64,000 bases of DNA from CAZVGZ01 sp964627605. GTDB taxonomy: Bacteria > Latescibacterota > MWCZ01 > CAZVGZ01. The translations under genes were made by a program, and so were the position numbers. The notes beneath the pieces are model-generated. The model did not search any database, was not told where the DNA came from, and saw only the letters and a program-made list of their open reading frames with translations. Position 1 is the first letter of the stretch; the number at the start of each line of letters is the position of its first letter. The stretch covers positions 1-64,000 of the forward strand of contig CAZVGZ010000003.1 in NCBI GenBank assembly GCA_964627605.1. The letters are read 5' to 3'. Of the stretch, positions 17,945 to 26,313 are shown in pieces.

Positions 17945-18704
17945 AAACTGGAACCCGGTTATTTTTGGGCATAGGGGTGCCCGAGGTCTTGCGCCTGAAA
18001 ACACCATCCCCGGGTTTCAGTGTGCCGCTGACTTGGGGTTGCCAGCGGTGGAGCTGGATGTCCATCTCACCAAAGACGACGTTCCTGTGGTGATTCACGA
18101 TCACAAGGTGGACCGAACAACTGATGGGTCCGGGCGGATCAAAACTTTCACGCTCGATGAGATTCAATCTCTCGATGCGGCTAATGAGTGGGTCCCTCGG
18201 TTCCGGGGGACGGTCATACCAACGTTGGATGAGGTGATATCAAAGTACGGAGATCGCTTCCACTGGCAGATTGAGTTCAAAGTTGACGACCAGTCGCCTG
18301 ATGTCCCTGGGCTTGTCAGAAAATGCGCGGCGTTGGTGGAGAAGAGAGGGTTGTCCGGCTATGTCACTTTCACTTCGTTCACCCCCTCAGCGCTGGAATT
18401 CGCCAGAGAGGCGGCTCCAACAGTAGAGCGTGGTCTTCTCTGTGGCACCAATCCTGACGCCGCAGTAGAGACAGCGATTGGTTTGGGATGCGGGCGGATA
18501 AACATGAATCCGACGCTGCTTGAGCTTCAAGTGGTGGAGGCGGTCAGGACAGCAGGCTTGACACTTGGAGGCTGGGCAGGCAATGGTGAGGAAGCTCTCA
18601 AAATGTTCTGTCGGGCCAAGGCTGACAGGTTCACGACCGACTGGCCGGACCGGGCTATTAAGTGGATGACTCAGCAAGGTCTAACCCCTTCGCTGACAAC
18701 GTAG
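17934..18704 (+). CDS. Glycerophosphodiester phosphodiesterase, copy 2
   Basis: 256 residues starting at ATG 17934 inside the end of copy 1, the start aligned with the family (TSENWNPVIFGHRGARG). Active-site residues match copy 1: GHRGARGLAPENT, VELDVHLTKDD and VVIHDHKVDRTTDG. Later barrel strands differ, so substrate choice may differ: copy 1 has RIGLHQSLL where copy 2 has RINMNPTLL. The arrangement indicates tandem duplication followed by divergence within an operon. A third, more distant GDPD is encoded at 38794-39528. Confidence 0.92.
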   Translation: MTSENWNPVIFGHRGARGLAPENTIPGFQCAADLGLPAVELDVHLTKDDVPVVIHDHKVDRTTDGSGRIKTFTLDEIQSLDAANEWVPRFRGTVIPTLDEVISKYGDRFHWQIEFKVDDQSPDVPGLVRKCAALVEKRGLSGYVTFTSFTPSALEFAREAAPTVERGLLCGTNPDAAVETAIGLGCGRINMNPTLLELQVVEAVRTAGLTLGGWAGNGEEALKMFCRAKADRFTTDWPDRAIKWMTQQGLTPSLTT

Positions 18705-18742
18705 ATAGCGGCACCGAACTGACTATACAAGAAGGAATGGCG

Positions 18743-19477
18743 ATGAAAGGGATAATTCTGGCAGGTGGAACCGGATCAAGACTCGATCCCTTGACTAAGA
18801 TCACCAACAAGCATCTTCTGCCGGTGTACGACAGGCCGATGATCTACTACTCCATCGAAGCGATGGTAAACGCCTCCGTCACCGACATAATGATAGTCAC
18901 CGGGGGGGAGGGTGCAGGCGATTTTCTTCGTCTTTTGGGCAACGGTGCGCAGTTTGGCCTGAAGCATCTCAACTACACCTATCAGGAAGAGCCAGGAGGC
19001 ATCGCACAAGCGTTGGGGCTGTGTGAGCACTTTGCCAGGGGTGAGAGAGTGTTGGTGATGCTCGGCGACAATATCATTGAGAGACATATCGGCGGTGCTG
19101 CAAAAACGTTCGAGAGACAGGCTTCAGGCGCAAAAGTCATTCTATCCGAGGTGGATAACCCTGGGAGCTATGGTATTGCGCAGCTTGATGGTGAGAAGAT
19201 TGTGGGGATTGAGGAGAAGCCTACAAAACCTTTGAGCAACTGGGCGGTGATAGGGATGTACTTCTATGACGAGCGTGTGTTTGACATCATAAAGACCCTT
19301 AAACCGTCGGCTAGGGGTGAGCTTGAGATCACTGATGTGAATAATGAGTATGTCCGTTTGGGTGAGATGACGTTCGAATACTTGGAAGGCTGGTGGGGCG
19401 ATGCTGGCGAGTCGATTGATTGGCTCAGGCGAGCGAACAACCTTGTGGCCGAGTCCGGCGCCAATCTGGTGGATTGA
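18743..19477 (+). CDS. Sugar-1-phosphate nucleotidylyltransferase (RmlA-like)
   Basis: 244-residue nucleotidyltransferase. The signature MKGIILAGGTGSRLDPLT, the KHLLPVYDRPMIYY sugar-phosphate loop and the EEPGGIAQALGL and MLGDNII metal-site motifs match glucose-1-phosphate thymidylyltransferases of the short class. The longer RmlA dimerisation tail is absent. The product would be an NDP-hexose for surface polysaccharide or deoxysugar synthesis. ATG 18743 has AGAAGGA upstream; an ATG at 18737 is too close to that site. No rmlB/C/D genes are nearby. Confidence 0.88.
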   Translation: MKGIILAGGTGSRLDPLTKITNKHLLPVYDRPMIYYSIEAMVNASVTDIMIVTGGEGAGDFLRLLGNGAQFGLKHLNYTYQEEPGGIAQALGLCEHFARGERVLVMLGDNIIERHIGGAAKTFERQASGAKVILSEVDNPGSYGIAQLDGEKIVGIEEKPTKPLSNWAVIGMYFYDERVFDIIKTLKPSARGELEITDVNNEYVRLGEMTFEYLEGWWGDAGESIDWLRRANNLVAESGANLVD

Positions 19478-19591
19478 TCAAAGCCGCAAAGAATCTGGGC
19501 GGCTAGCACCTGGAGAGCCTGCTTAAACTCACTTTACACACGAGGTACAACAGGCGTCCGGCCCAGTTCGGCTGCACGCCCAAAACAAAAA

Positions 19592-20392
19592 ATGAGGATT
19601 GTGGACTGTCATGTTCATACCGATGGCGCAGTCGAGCCATCCGATGTGCTGCGGGCGATGGACGCCAATGGTGTAGAGCGATGTTTGGTGATGTCCGGAT
19701 GCGAGCGCGAGTCGCTGGAGATGTCCAAGCAGCGGCTGCTGGAGACGCAGAAGCTGGTATCTACTGCGCCTGAACGGTTAGGAGGGTTGGCCTGGTTTAA
19801 TCCGACAATTGAGGGATCGGCGGACCTGGCTGAGGAGGCGCTCACCGATTTGGGTTTCACGGGCATAAAGATCATCCCGGATCACTGGTACGCTACAGAA
19901 GAGCGGTTGGAGCCGTTTTAGGAGAGGTTAGACAATCTGGGGGCATCGGTCTTGATTAATACGGGGATACTGTAAGGGTTTGAGGACGGTTCATGTTACT
20001 GTAGGCCAGTCTATCTCGAAAAGCTGCTTCACTATCCAAAAGTCAGATTTGCGATGGCTCACGTCTCATGGCCGTGGACTGAGACGTGTCTGGCAGTGAT
20101 GGGTCGAATGAGGGATGCCGCAGGTGAGGGCGGTAGTGAATGGCAGAGCTATGTGGATATCACGCCGGGTACGCCGCGCCACATCAAGAAACAGGCGGTG
20201 GGCAACGCGATAGATTTCTGTGGGGCCGACCGGGTGATGTTTGGGTCGGACAGCGTTATCCCTAGCGATCTGTCAGGCCAGAGAGTCAACATTGACGAAT
20301 ATCTGCGGATTTTTGAGGAGTTGGGCCTGTCGAATCAACAGTGCGAGCGGATATTTTCAAGAACGGCGGATGAGCTTTTTCGGCAGGTGTAA
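19592..20392 (+). pseudogene. Amidohydrolase (TIM-barrel) interrupted by two in-frame stops
   Basis: A single frame of 267 codons reads as one amidohydrolase-2-like protein: VDCHVHTDGAVEPSDVL at the start (metal ligands HxH), FTGIKIIPDHWYATEE, then HVSWPWTETCLAVMGR, YVDITPGTPRHIKKQA and GADRVMFGSDSV with the late metal Asp. The frame is broken by TAG at 19919-19921 and TAA at 19973-19975 without any length change between. Coding quality is equal on both sides, so inactivation looks recent. Read-through or sequence error are alternatives. It lies between the nucleotidyltransferase and acetate kinase genes. Related enzymes act on lactone-like or carboxylated substrates. Confidence 0.8.
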
Positions 20393-20407
20393 GGACCGGT
20401 GGTGATG

Positions 20408-20423
20408 ATCGCTACGTAGCGAT
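20408..20423. repeat. Perfect 16-base palindrome upstream of ackA
   Basis: ATCGCTACGTAGCGAT is self-complementary over all 16 bases. It sits 15 bases after the amidohydrolase stop and about 70 bases before the acetate kinase gene. It could be an operator half-site pair or a hairpin. Confidence 0.5.
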
Positions 20424-20441
20424 TGCAGCATCTACGATATC

Positions 20442-20461
20442 CCGACTGAGATGTCGGTTTT
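20442..20461 (+). terminator. Weak terminator-like hairpin before ackA
   Basis: CCGAC (20442-20446) and GTCGG (20453-20457) form a five-pair stem with a six-base loop followed by four U residues. It may attenuate transcription from the broken amidohydrolase into ackA. Confidence 0.3.
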
Positions 20462-20494
20462 GGTTGAGACGGCACCTCAAAAAAAAGAGGCGAT

Positions 20495-21691
20495 ATGCGA
20501 GTGATGGTAGCCAATGTGGGCAGCACGTCGTTTAAGTACCGGCTGCTCGACATGAGCGATGAGTCGATTCTGGCGGAGGGCCGGATTGAGCGGATAGGGT
20601 CCGAGGAGTCGCCTGTAGCGCATTCTGCTGGCGATCACTCTCATTCAGGAACGCACCCGATGCCTGGCTTTGCTGATGCGATCCGATGGGCGATAGAGCG
20701 ATTGACCGATGAAGACAGTGGCGTGATCGGCGAAATGTCTGAGATTGACGCTGTGGGTTTTAAGACGGTTCACCTGAAAGACGAACCGGGCTGCTATCTG
20801 CTTACGGAAGACGTGATGACGAAGATGGAGGCTTACAACTCTCTGGCACCAGCGCACAACCCGTCATACGTCGCTGCTATCAGGCTCATGGGTGAAATCT
20901 GTCCAGGAACTCCGCTAGTAGGGCTGTTTGAGCCTGCGTTTCACACCACGATGCCTGACTGTGCATCGACTTATGGCGTGCCCTGGTCGTGGAGGGAGAA
21001 GCATGGGGTCAAGCGCTACGGTTTTCACGGCGCTTCCCACCGCTACATTTCGCAGCGTGCACCGCAGATTGCGCGCTCCGACCACAAAAAATGCCGGATG
21101 GTGTCGTGCCATTTAGGGGGGTCATCCTCGCTTTGCGCGATTGTGAACGGTGCATCGGTGGATACCACGATGGGGGTGTCGCCGCAGGCTGGCATTGAGA
21201 ACGGCAACCGGTGCGGCGATCTGGACGTGTTTGCCGTGCTGTACGTGATGGATCAAGAGGGTTATTCCACAGATGACGTAAGAAAAATCCTTGGTGGCGA
21301 GGGCGGTTTGGCGGGGATATCCGGGACCAGCGGTGATGTGAGGGACTTGGAAGAGGCGATCGAACAGGGCTCCGAGCGGGCGCAGATAGCACGGGATGTT
21401 TTCTGCTATCAGGTGAAAAAGACCATCGGCGCGTACACGGCCGCGATGGGCGGCCTTGATCTGATCGCTTTTGCCGGGGGGATCGGGGAGCGGGGAACCA
21501 AGATTCGAGAGAAAATTTGTGAGGGTTTGTCCTGTATAGGGGTGGAGATCGACACCGCCAATAATGCGGCTCTGGTTGGGCGCGAAGGCGAGATTGGTCT
21601 GTATAGCGCTCCGGTGCGGGTGGTGGTCGTCAATACCAACGAAGAGCTTATTGTTGCCCGTGAGGTTGTGCGGGCTCTGTCAGATAACTGA
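20495..21691 (+). CDS. ackA: Acetate kinase family protein, divergent
   Basis: 398 residues, normal length. The ASKHA fold is shown by ANVGSTSFKYRLLDM (phosphate 1), RYGFHGASHRYIS, CHLGGSSSLCAI (phosphate 2) and AFAGGIGERG (adenosine). In acetate kinase the middle motif is usually DTSMGFTPLEGLMMGTR; here it reads DTTMGVSPQAGIENGNR, a marked change near the active site, so another carboxylate may be the substrate. No phosphotransacetylase gene is nearby. A good AAAGAGG site precedes ATG 20495. Confidence 0.85.
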   Translation: MRVMVANVGSTSFKYRLLDMSDESILAEGRIERIGSEESPVAHSAGDHSHSGTHPMPGFADAIRWAIERLTDEDSGVIGEMSEIDAVGFKTVHLKDEPGCYLLTEDVMTKMEAYNSLAPAHNPSYVAAIRLMGEICPGTPLVGLFEPAFHTTMPDCASTYGVPWSWREKHGVKRYGFHGASHRYISQRAPQIARSDHKKCRMVSCHLGGSSSLCAIVNGASVDTTMGVSPQAGIENGNRCGDLDVFAVLYVMDQEGYSTDDVRKILGGEGGLAGISGTSGDVRDLEEAIEQGSERAQIARDVFCYQVKKTIGAYTAAMGGLDLIAFAGGIGERGTKIREKICEGLSCIGVEIDTANNAALVGREGEIGLYSAPVRVVVVNTNEELIVAREVVRALSDN

Positions 21692-21728
21692 TCGAACGCC
21701 TCCACACCAGCATCAGAGTCTTTGTTGC

Positions 21729-21769
21729 AGCCGCCTGGAGTCTCAGCTTGGATTGGCGGTTCTTTTTTT
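21729..21769 (+). terminator. Rho-independent terminator after ackA
   Basis: AGCCGCC (21729-21735) pairs with GGCGGTT (21755-21761, one G-U pair) across a 19-base loop and is followed by seven U residues. It closes the transcript 38 bases after the ackA stop. Confidence 0.6.
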
Positions 21770-21837
21770 GGTTCTGCTGCGATGAACAGCCTAAACGCCT
21801 ATTCCCTATATTCTGGAGGGACGAGGAGGAGGTATGT

Positions 21838-21853
21838 GAGGCTCAAGAGCCTC
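21838..21853. repeat. Perfect inverted repeat upstream of the FGGY kinase
   Basis: GAGGCTC and GAGCCTC are separated by AA, 58 bases before the kinase start and after the ackA terminator. The position suits an operator or a leader hairpin. Confidence 0.4.
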
Positions 21854-21911
21854 GTTCGCTGGTCGGTTGGTCAAGTTAGCAGATGTTCGAGGATAAAACG
21901 GGAGCAACTAC

Positions 21912-23417
21912 ATGAGTCTTTTGGGCGTTGACGTCGGCACCAGCGGAACGAAAGCGGTGGCTTTTGACGAAGAGGGGCATCCCATAGCCTCATCTTATCG
22001 CGAATACCCGCTGCACTCCCCTCAGAGGGGATGGCTGGAGCTGGATCCATACGAGGTCGAAGCGGCGTTGGGAGAAGTGCTCAGTGAGGTGGCGCTGGCC
22101 ACCAAGACCGATCCCATCACCGCATTAAGCGTCTCATCCCAAGGCGAAGCGGCTGTTCCCATCGCCAAAGACGGAACGTACCTGTGCAATGTCCAAGTTT
22201 CGCTTGATGAGAGGACCGACCCGATAAAAGAGTGGTGGCGCGAGCGGATCGACCCGATGGAGATGTTCAGGATCACCGGCCATACGATCCACTCCATCTA
22301 CACGCTGTCCCGCACCAAGTGGATCAAGGACAACTGGCCAGATGTCTACTCCAAGATCGACAAGCTTCTGTGCTACCAGGAGTATGTGTTCTACATGTTG
22401 GGGTGCGAGCCGGTGACCGACCATTCGCTGGCCTCTCGCACGATGGGCTACGATGTGCGGGAGAAAAAATATTCCGACAAGCTTTTTGAGTTGACCGGGT
22501 TGGACCAGAACGTGTTCGCCCGCGTGGAGCAGGCAGGGACAGCGATCGGGCAGATCAGCGACGATGCCGCTGATAAATATGGGCTTCCAAAAGGTGTGGT
22601 CTGTGTCACCGGCGGACACGATCAGCCGTGTAACGCTCTTGGTGCCGGGATTATCACCGGGGGTCGTGCGGTGTTTGGAACCGGTACGGTCGACTGCATA
22701 AGCCCGGCGTTCGATTTGTTTGTCGAAAATGCCCATATGATGGAGAACAACCTCGCGTGCTATCCGCATGTCGTGGCGGACAAATATACCTCTGTTGCCT
22801 ACAACGCCACCGGCGGCAACCTTCTCAAATGGTATCGGGATACTTTGGCGGATGATGAACGTCGAGTAGCTGAAAGTAGCGGGGCTGATCCGTATGAGGT
22901 TATCCTAGGCAAGCTGCCTGACGGCCCTTCGACGGTTATGGTACTTCCCCACTTCACGATTACGGGCACACCGTGGTTCGATGGCAATTCGCGGGGTGCG
23001 ATACTGGGTCTCAAACTTGGTACGACCAAAAAAGAGATAGTCAAGGCTCTTATAGAGGGCACAGGTTTTGAGATGAAGCAGAACTTGAGGGCGTTGGGGG
23101 ATTCTGACCTGACGTTCACACAGATCCGCTCCACTGGCGGTGGTGCTAAATCCAAGGTGTGGAATCAGCTTAAGGCAGATATGCTAGGCGTGCCCATGGT
23201 GACGCTACAGACTTCGGAAGGCGGCGCGTTGGGCACCGCGATCTTGGCCGGCGTCGCCACTGGAGTCTACGGTTCGATTGATGAGGCGGTGACGAATCTG
23301 ATTAGAGAGCAGGATCACTTTGAACCAAGGCCAGAGATGGTGGAGCGGTACGACGAGCGTTTTGAGATTTACAAAAAGCTCTACCCTATACTTAAAGATG
23401 TCAATCACGCGTTGTAA
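21912..23417 (+). CDS. FGGY-family carbohydrate kinase
   Basis: 501 residues with the two ASKHA domains of xylulokinase/fuculokinase-type enzymes. LGVDVGTSGTKAVAFDEEG is phosphate-1, the catalytic-base region is SLDERTDPIKEWW, and VTGGHDQPCNALGAG and STGGGAKSKVWNQLKADM are the FGGY signatures of the C-terminal half. It phosphorylates a pentulose, hexulose or polyol; the substrate is not decided by sequence. It starts at ATG 21912 with CGGGAG upstream and is followed after about 20 bases by a small cytochrome gene, probably co-transcribed. Confidence 0.92.
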   Translation: MSLLGVDVGTSGTKAVAFDEEGHPIASSYREYPLHSPQRGWLELDPYEVEAALGEVLSEVALATKTDPITALSVSSQGEAAVPIAKDGTYLCNVQVSLDERTDPIKEWWRERIDPMEMFRITGHTIHSIYTLSRTKWIKDNWPDVYSKIDKLLCYQEYVFYMLGCEPVTDHSLASRTMGYDVREKKYSDKLFELTGLDQNVFARVEQAGTAIGQISDDAADKYGLPKGVVCVTGGHDQPCNALGAGIITGGRAVFGTGTVDCISPAFDLFVENAHMMENNLACYPHVVADKYTSVAYNATGGNLLKWYRDTLADDERRVAESSGADPYEVILGKLPDGPSTVMVLPHFTITGTPWFDGNSRGAILGLKLGTTKKEIVKALIEGTGFEMKQNLRALGDSDLTFTQIRSTGGGAKSKVWNQLKADMLGVPMVTLQTSEGGALGTAILAGVATGVYGSIDEAVTNLIREQDHFEPRPEMVERYDERFEIYKKLYPILKDVNHAL

Positions 23418-23438
23418 CCAGCCGGAAGGATGCCTGTC

Positions 23439-23780
23439 ATGCGAAGATTAGGCGCGTTGACGATTCTGATCGTGGCGATTGCTGGATACGGAATGTTGCG
23501 GAATAAGCCACCACCACCGATTCTACCGGGACCGGCGCTCAGCTTTGCTGCGGACATTCAACCGATTATCGGCGAGAAATGCTCCCCGTGCCATTTCCCT
23601 GAGGGCGGGCGTAAACCTTACATCGAATATCCGCTGGACAGCTACGAGAAGGTCAAGGCGGAGGCGGATGAGGTGATGGAGCAGGTCTGGACTGAGCGGC
23701 ACATGCCTCGTCGAAAGACCATGACCGACGACGAGAGGATGCTTGTTGCACGCTGGATTGAACAGGGTGCGGCACCCTGA
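23439..23780 (+). CDS. Small membrane-anchored c-type cytochrome
   Basis: 113 residues from ATG 23439 (AAGG seven bases upstream; an ATG nine bases earlier is too close). An N-terminal hydrophobic helix (LGALTILIVAIAGYGML) is followed by a single CxxCH heme motif (CSPCH) in ADIQPIIGEKCSPCHF and a C-terminal WIEQGA helix. This is the Planctomycete-type cytochrome C domain found alone or fused to DUF1549/1553 proteins. A downstream Met (HMPRRK) could be the sixth heme ligand. Predicted in the periplasm, anchored to the inner membrane. The partner is unknown. Confidence 0.82.
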   Translation: MRRLGALTILIVAIAGYGMLRNKPPPPILPGPALSFAADIQPIIGEKCSPCHFPEGGRKPYIEYPLDSYEKVKAEADEVMEQVWTERHMPRRKTMTDDERMLVARWIEQGAAP

Positions 23781-23893
23781 CCTAAGCCTGGTGTATCTGA
23801 CAGCGCATCGGGATTTGGCCCATGATGTGGACGCAATCCTCGACGGCGAATGGCCGAACTTGGTGGTGGTAGTTTGGATGACGCGTCTGCGGC

Positions 23894-23923
23894 TTGACCT
23901 GCGACGCTGTCAGGCGATATGTT
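23894..23923 (+). promoter_or_regulatory. Candidate promoter of tRNA-Asp
   Basis: TTGACC (23894-23899) and TATGTT (23918-23923) with 18-base spacing place a start about 30 bases before the tRNA. The -10 is weak. Confidence 0.35.
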
Positions 23924-23960
23924 TTAACGGCTGTAGGCAAAATGAGGCCCGCAGGATTTT

Positions 23961-24036
23961 GGGGCAGTAGCTCAGTTTGGTTTAGAGTATCGGCCTGTCA
24001 CGCCGAGGGTCGCGGGTTCGAGCCCCGTCTGCCCCG
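23961..24036 (+). tRNA. tRNA-Asp (anticodon GTC)
   Basis: 76-nt cloverleaf: acceptor GGGGCAG/CTGCCCC with discriminator G, D-arm GCTC...GAGT, anticodon stem TCGGC/GCCGA around CTGTCAC (anticodon GTC) and T-arm GCGGG-TTCGAGC-CCCGT. No CCA is encoded. Confidence 0.97.
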
Positions 24037-24051
24037 TAGATAGAAAGATTG

Positions 24052-24080
24052 CGGCGGTTCCTTTTTGGAGCCGCCGTTTT
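24052..24080 (+). terminator. Terminator after tRNA-Asp
   Basis: CGGCGGTTCC and GGAGCCGCCG pair over ten positions (one G-U) around a TTTTT loop, then TTTTC. It lies 15 bases after the tRNA. Confidence 0.85.
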
Positions 24081-24437
24081 CTGTTGTGTGCGGTCAGTGA
24101 GTCGCCGAGCCTTGTGAGAACCGCACAAAAAAGCCGGCCACTCTATAGAGTGGCCGGCTGCCTGCGGTGAGAGATGCTGCCCCGCTCCGCAGGGAAGGTG
24201 GGAGGAGTGTTGCCAGACTGATTTGCAACGACCGTGCCAAATGGAGAGCGAAATAGATTCCCGAGTGTATTTAACCCACGCAAAGGGCTGTAAAATATGA
24301 TGTTATGCTGTGTCTATTTCGGTGAAGAATTCGCAACGATACTTTCTCGATCTTTTCGACCCGATGTGTTACTACGGTGTACAGTCGATTCTGAATATTC
24401 TGTCTATAATACTTTGATAATAAAAGACTTACCGCAC
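24081..24437. other. Intergenic region before tpx, possible small RNA
   Basis: No protein gene is supported here. The left half is GC-rich and contains the minus-strand terminator and two further hairpins; the right half (24260-24440) is strongly AT-rich and contains promoter-like elements reading toward tpx. A minus-strand RNA of about 120-200 nt starting in the AT-rich part would fit, but I could not fix its start. Confidence 0.35.
24127..24159 (-). terminator. Perfect minus-strand terminator with no gene before it
   Basis: AGCCGGCCACTC and GAGTGGCCGGCT are perfectly complementary (12 pairs) around TATA. On the minus strand the stem is followed by six U residues; on the plus strand it is not followed by U. 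No minus-strand gene precedes it for about 500 bases, so it may end a small RNA whose body would include a CCTGCGG/CCGCAGG hairpin (24160-24193) and a GTTGC/GCAAC hairpin (24209-24229). Confidence 0.6.
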
Positions 24438-24443
24438 TATAAT
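24414..24443 (+). promoter_or_regulatory. Candidate strong promoter of tpx
   Basis: TTGATA (24414-24419) and a perfect TATAAT (24438-24443) are spaced 18 bases. Transcription would start near 24450, leaving an untranslated leader of about 205 bases before tpx. A second TATAAT (24405-24410) lacks a -35. Confidence 0.6.
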
Positions 24444-24656
24444 TCGGAAGTGTGTTATTGTGAGAGGCGTCTCAAAATGAGATCGTAGAGCCAATAGCTG
24501 CTTGTAGCGGTTTCGCGAGCCGTAACCTACTAATGCTCAATGGTTCATCCCGGTCCTGGAACAGTCTGAATCTTGACCTGACGGCTCAAATATGCGCTAT
24601 TAAGAGTGTCATTTCACGTCTAACAGGTCATAACTATACACGTCGAGGAGCTTATC

Positions 24657-25172
24657 ATGCAGGAATGCACTGGCGTTCATACATTCAAAGGCGATCCGGT
24701 TACCCTTCTGGGCGCTGAGGTCAAAGTAGGTGACGCAGCCAAAGATTTTGGTCTTGTCGGCGATTTTCCCGAAATCAAGACCCTGGCAGACTACAAGGGC
24801 AAAGTCAAAATTTTGACGGTAAACCCGTCGTTGGATACGGGCGTTTGCGACACCGTGGGGCAGCGTTTCAACACTGAAGCCGCAGCACTGGGCGACGATG
24901 TCGCCGTCCTGGTAATCAGTAAAGATCTGCCGTTCGCGCAGGCGCGCTGGTGTGGCGCTGTCGGTGCGGATAACGTTTCGACTCTCTCGGCCTACCAAAA
25001 CCACGATTTTGGCACAGACTACGGCATCCTTGTGAAGGATTGGCATCTGCTGGCCAGGTCGGTGTTCGTGGTGGACAAGGACAACAAAGTTACCTACACT
25101 CAACTTGTGCCTGAGTGGATAGATGAGCCTGATTACGACGCGGCTCTGGCGGCGGCAAGGGCTGCTGTGTAG
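24657..25172 (+). CDS. tpx: Thiol peroxidase Tpx
   Basis: 171-residue atypical 2-Cys peroxiredoxin that reduces lipid and hydrogen peroxides with thioredoxin. Peroxidatic Cys about residue 64 in NPSLDTGVCDTVGQRFN and resolving Cys about 99 in FAQARWCGAVGADN match the Tpx pattern. Start ATG 24657 has AGGAG upstream. It is monocistronic: its own promoter with a long leader is on one side and a terminator on the other. The AT-rich leader hints at regulation, perhaps oxidative-stress responsive, but no known operator is seen. Confidence 0.95.
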   Translation: MQECTGVHTFKGDPVTLLGAEVKVGDAAKDFGLVGDFPEIKTLADYKGKVKILTVNPSLDTGVCDTVGQRFNTEAAALGDDVAVLVISKDLPFAQARWCGAVGADNVSTLSAYQNHDFGTDYGILVKDWHLLARSVFVVDKDNKVTYTQLVPEWIDEPDYDAALAAARAAV

Positions 25173-25200
25173 CCCGTACAACAAAGTTTCAGTTTGATAG

Positions 25201-25240
25201 ACGCCGCTCGGATGATGTCACTTTTCGGGCGGCGTTTTTT
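25201..25240 (+). terminator. Terminator after tpx
   Basis: ACGCCGCTCG (25201-25210) pairs with CGGGCGGCGT (25226-25235, one G-U) around a 15-base loop and runs into six U residues. Confidence 0.8.
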
Positions 25241-25257
25241 CCTATCTGGAGGACAAA

Positions 25258-26313
25258 ATGGACACGGTGGGTTTGGGGATAATCGGACTTGGTGTGGGTC
25301 GAAGCCGGGCACAGATGGCTTTCGCAGAGGAGCGCACCAGACTTGTTGCCGTTGCGGATCTCCATGAGGAAAGGCGTCTGGAAGTCAGCGAGAACCTGGA
25401 GACTGTCGCCTACGACGACCATCGACGGTTGTTGGAGAGAGATGATATTAACGTGATAGGAATCTTCACACCAGGTGGCACGCATTTAGATCTCGCCAAA
25501 GATGCTCTGGCTGCTGGAAAACATGTGATTTCCACCAAACCGATGGAAGTGAATATCGACAGGTGTGACGCGATGATTAACGCAGCAGAAAAGGCAGGAA
25601 AACGGCTGGTCGTCGATTTCGAGTTTCGATACCGCCCACACAACCGGGCGATCAAGCAGATGATAGACTCAGGGAAGTTCGGGCGGCTGCTTATGGGGGA
25701 TGTGACGCTTAAATGGTTTCGCAGCCAAGACTACTACGAATGGGATACCGGGTGGCGGGGGACATGGAGTCTGGATGGCGGCGGCGCGCTGGCAAATCAG
25801 ACGATACATCTCATCGACAAGCTGCTATGGCTGATGGGACCAGCATCCAGCGTATTTGCCCAGACCGCGACGTTCAATCACGACATCGAAGCCGAGGATG
25901 CCGCAGCTGCGGTGCTGACGTTCGAGAACGGGGCGTTGGGTACCATCGTCGGCACGACCACAGCCCCAAACAACGAGTTCGATTTCTGGCGGACGGAGAT
26001 ACATGGCGACAGGGGCGGGGCGATAACTGTGATGCTGTCAGGCGCATACGACTGGCGTGCAGGGAGCGATGAATATATTGAACAAGCTATCCTCACCGAC
26101 GCTGCTGGGGGAACACTGGCTGAAGAGATAGAACCAGTACCAGGGCCCAAAAACATAATGGAAGACATCGCCGGAGTGTTTATTGATGGCAACGATGCAC
26201 AGGTGACAGGAGCGGAGGGCAGAAAATCCATCGAGCTGCTGAACGCGATATACAAATCTGCGCAGTCAGGTGCTCAAGTGTCATTGCCTCTGGACTCTGC
26301 GTTCAAGCCTTGA
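25258..26313 (+). CDS. Gfo/Idh/MocA-family oxidoreductase
   Basis: 351-residue NAD(P)-dependent dehydrogenase-like protein. The Rossmann start is LGIIGLGVGRSRAQM, and GIFTPGGTHLDLAKDAL precedes the catalytic-type Lys in ISTKPMEVN. The C-terminal domain has the family sheet and a conserved GALANQTIHLIDKLLWL. Strong GGAGG site before ATG 25258. It lies alone between the tpx terminator and a probable terminator at 26439. The sequence differs clearly from the family member at 16035, so it is not a recent duplicate. Substrate unknown. Confidence 0.9.
   Translation: MDTVGLGIIGLGVGRSRAQMAFAEERTRLVAVADLHEERRLEVSENLETVAYDDHRRLLERDDINVIGIFTPGGTHLDLAKDALAAGKHVISTKPMEVNIDRCDAMINAAEKAGKRLVVDFEFRYRPHNRAIKQMIDSGKFGRLLMGDVTLKWFRSQDYYEWDTGWRGTWSLDGGGALANQTIHLIDKLLWLMGPASSVFAQTATFNHDIEAEDAAAAVLTFENGALGTIVGTTTAPNNEFDFWRTEIHGDRGGAITVMLSGAYDWRAGSDEYIEQAILTDAAGGTLAEEIEPVPGPKNIMEDIAGVFIDGNDAQVTGAEGRKSIELLNAIYKSAQSGAQVSLPLDSAFKP

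Noticed and set aside
22134..22769. 211-codon minus-strand frame in the FGGY kinase
   Set aside because: Antisense shadow; kinase motifs on the plus strand are complete.
24609..25184. 191-codon open frame antisense to tpx
   Set aside because: Tpx is certain on the other strand; the frame is a codon-bias shadow with no family similarity.
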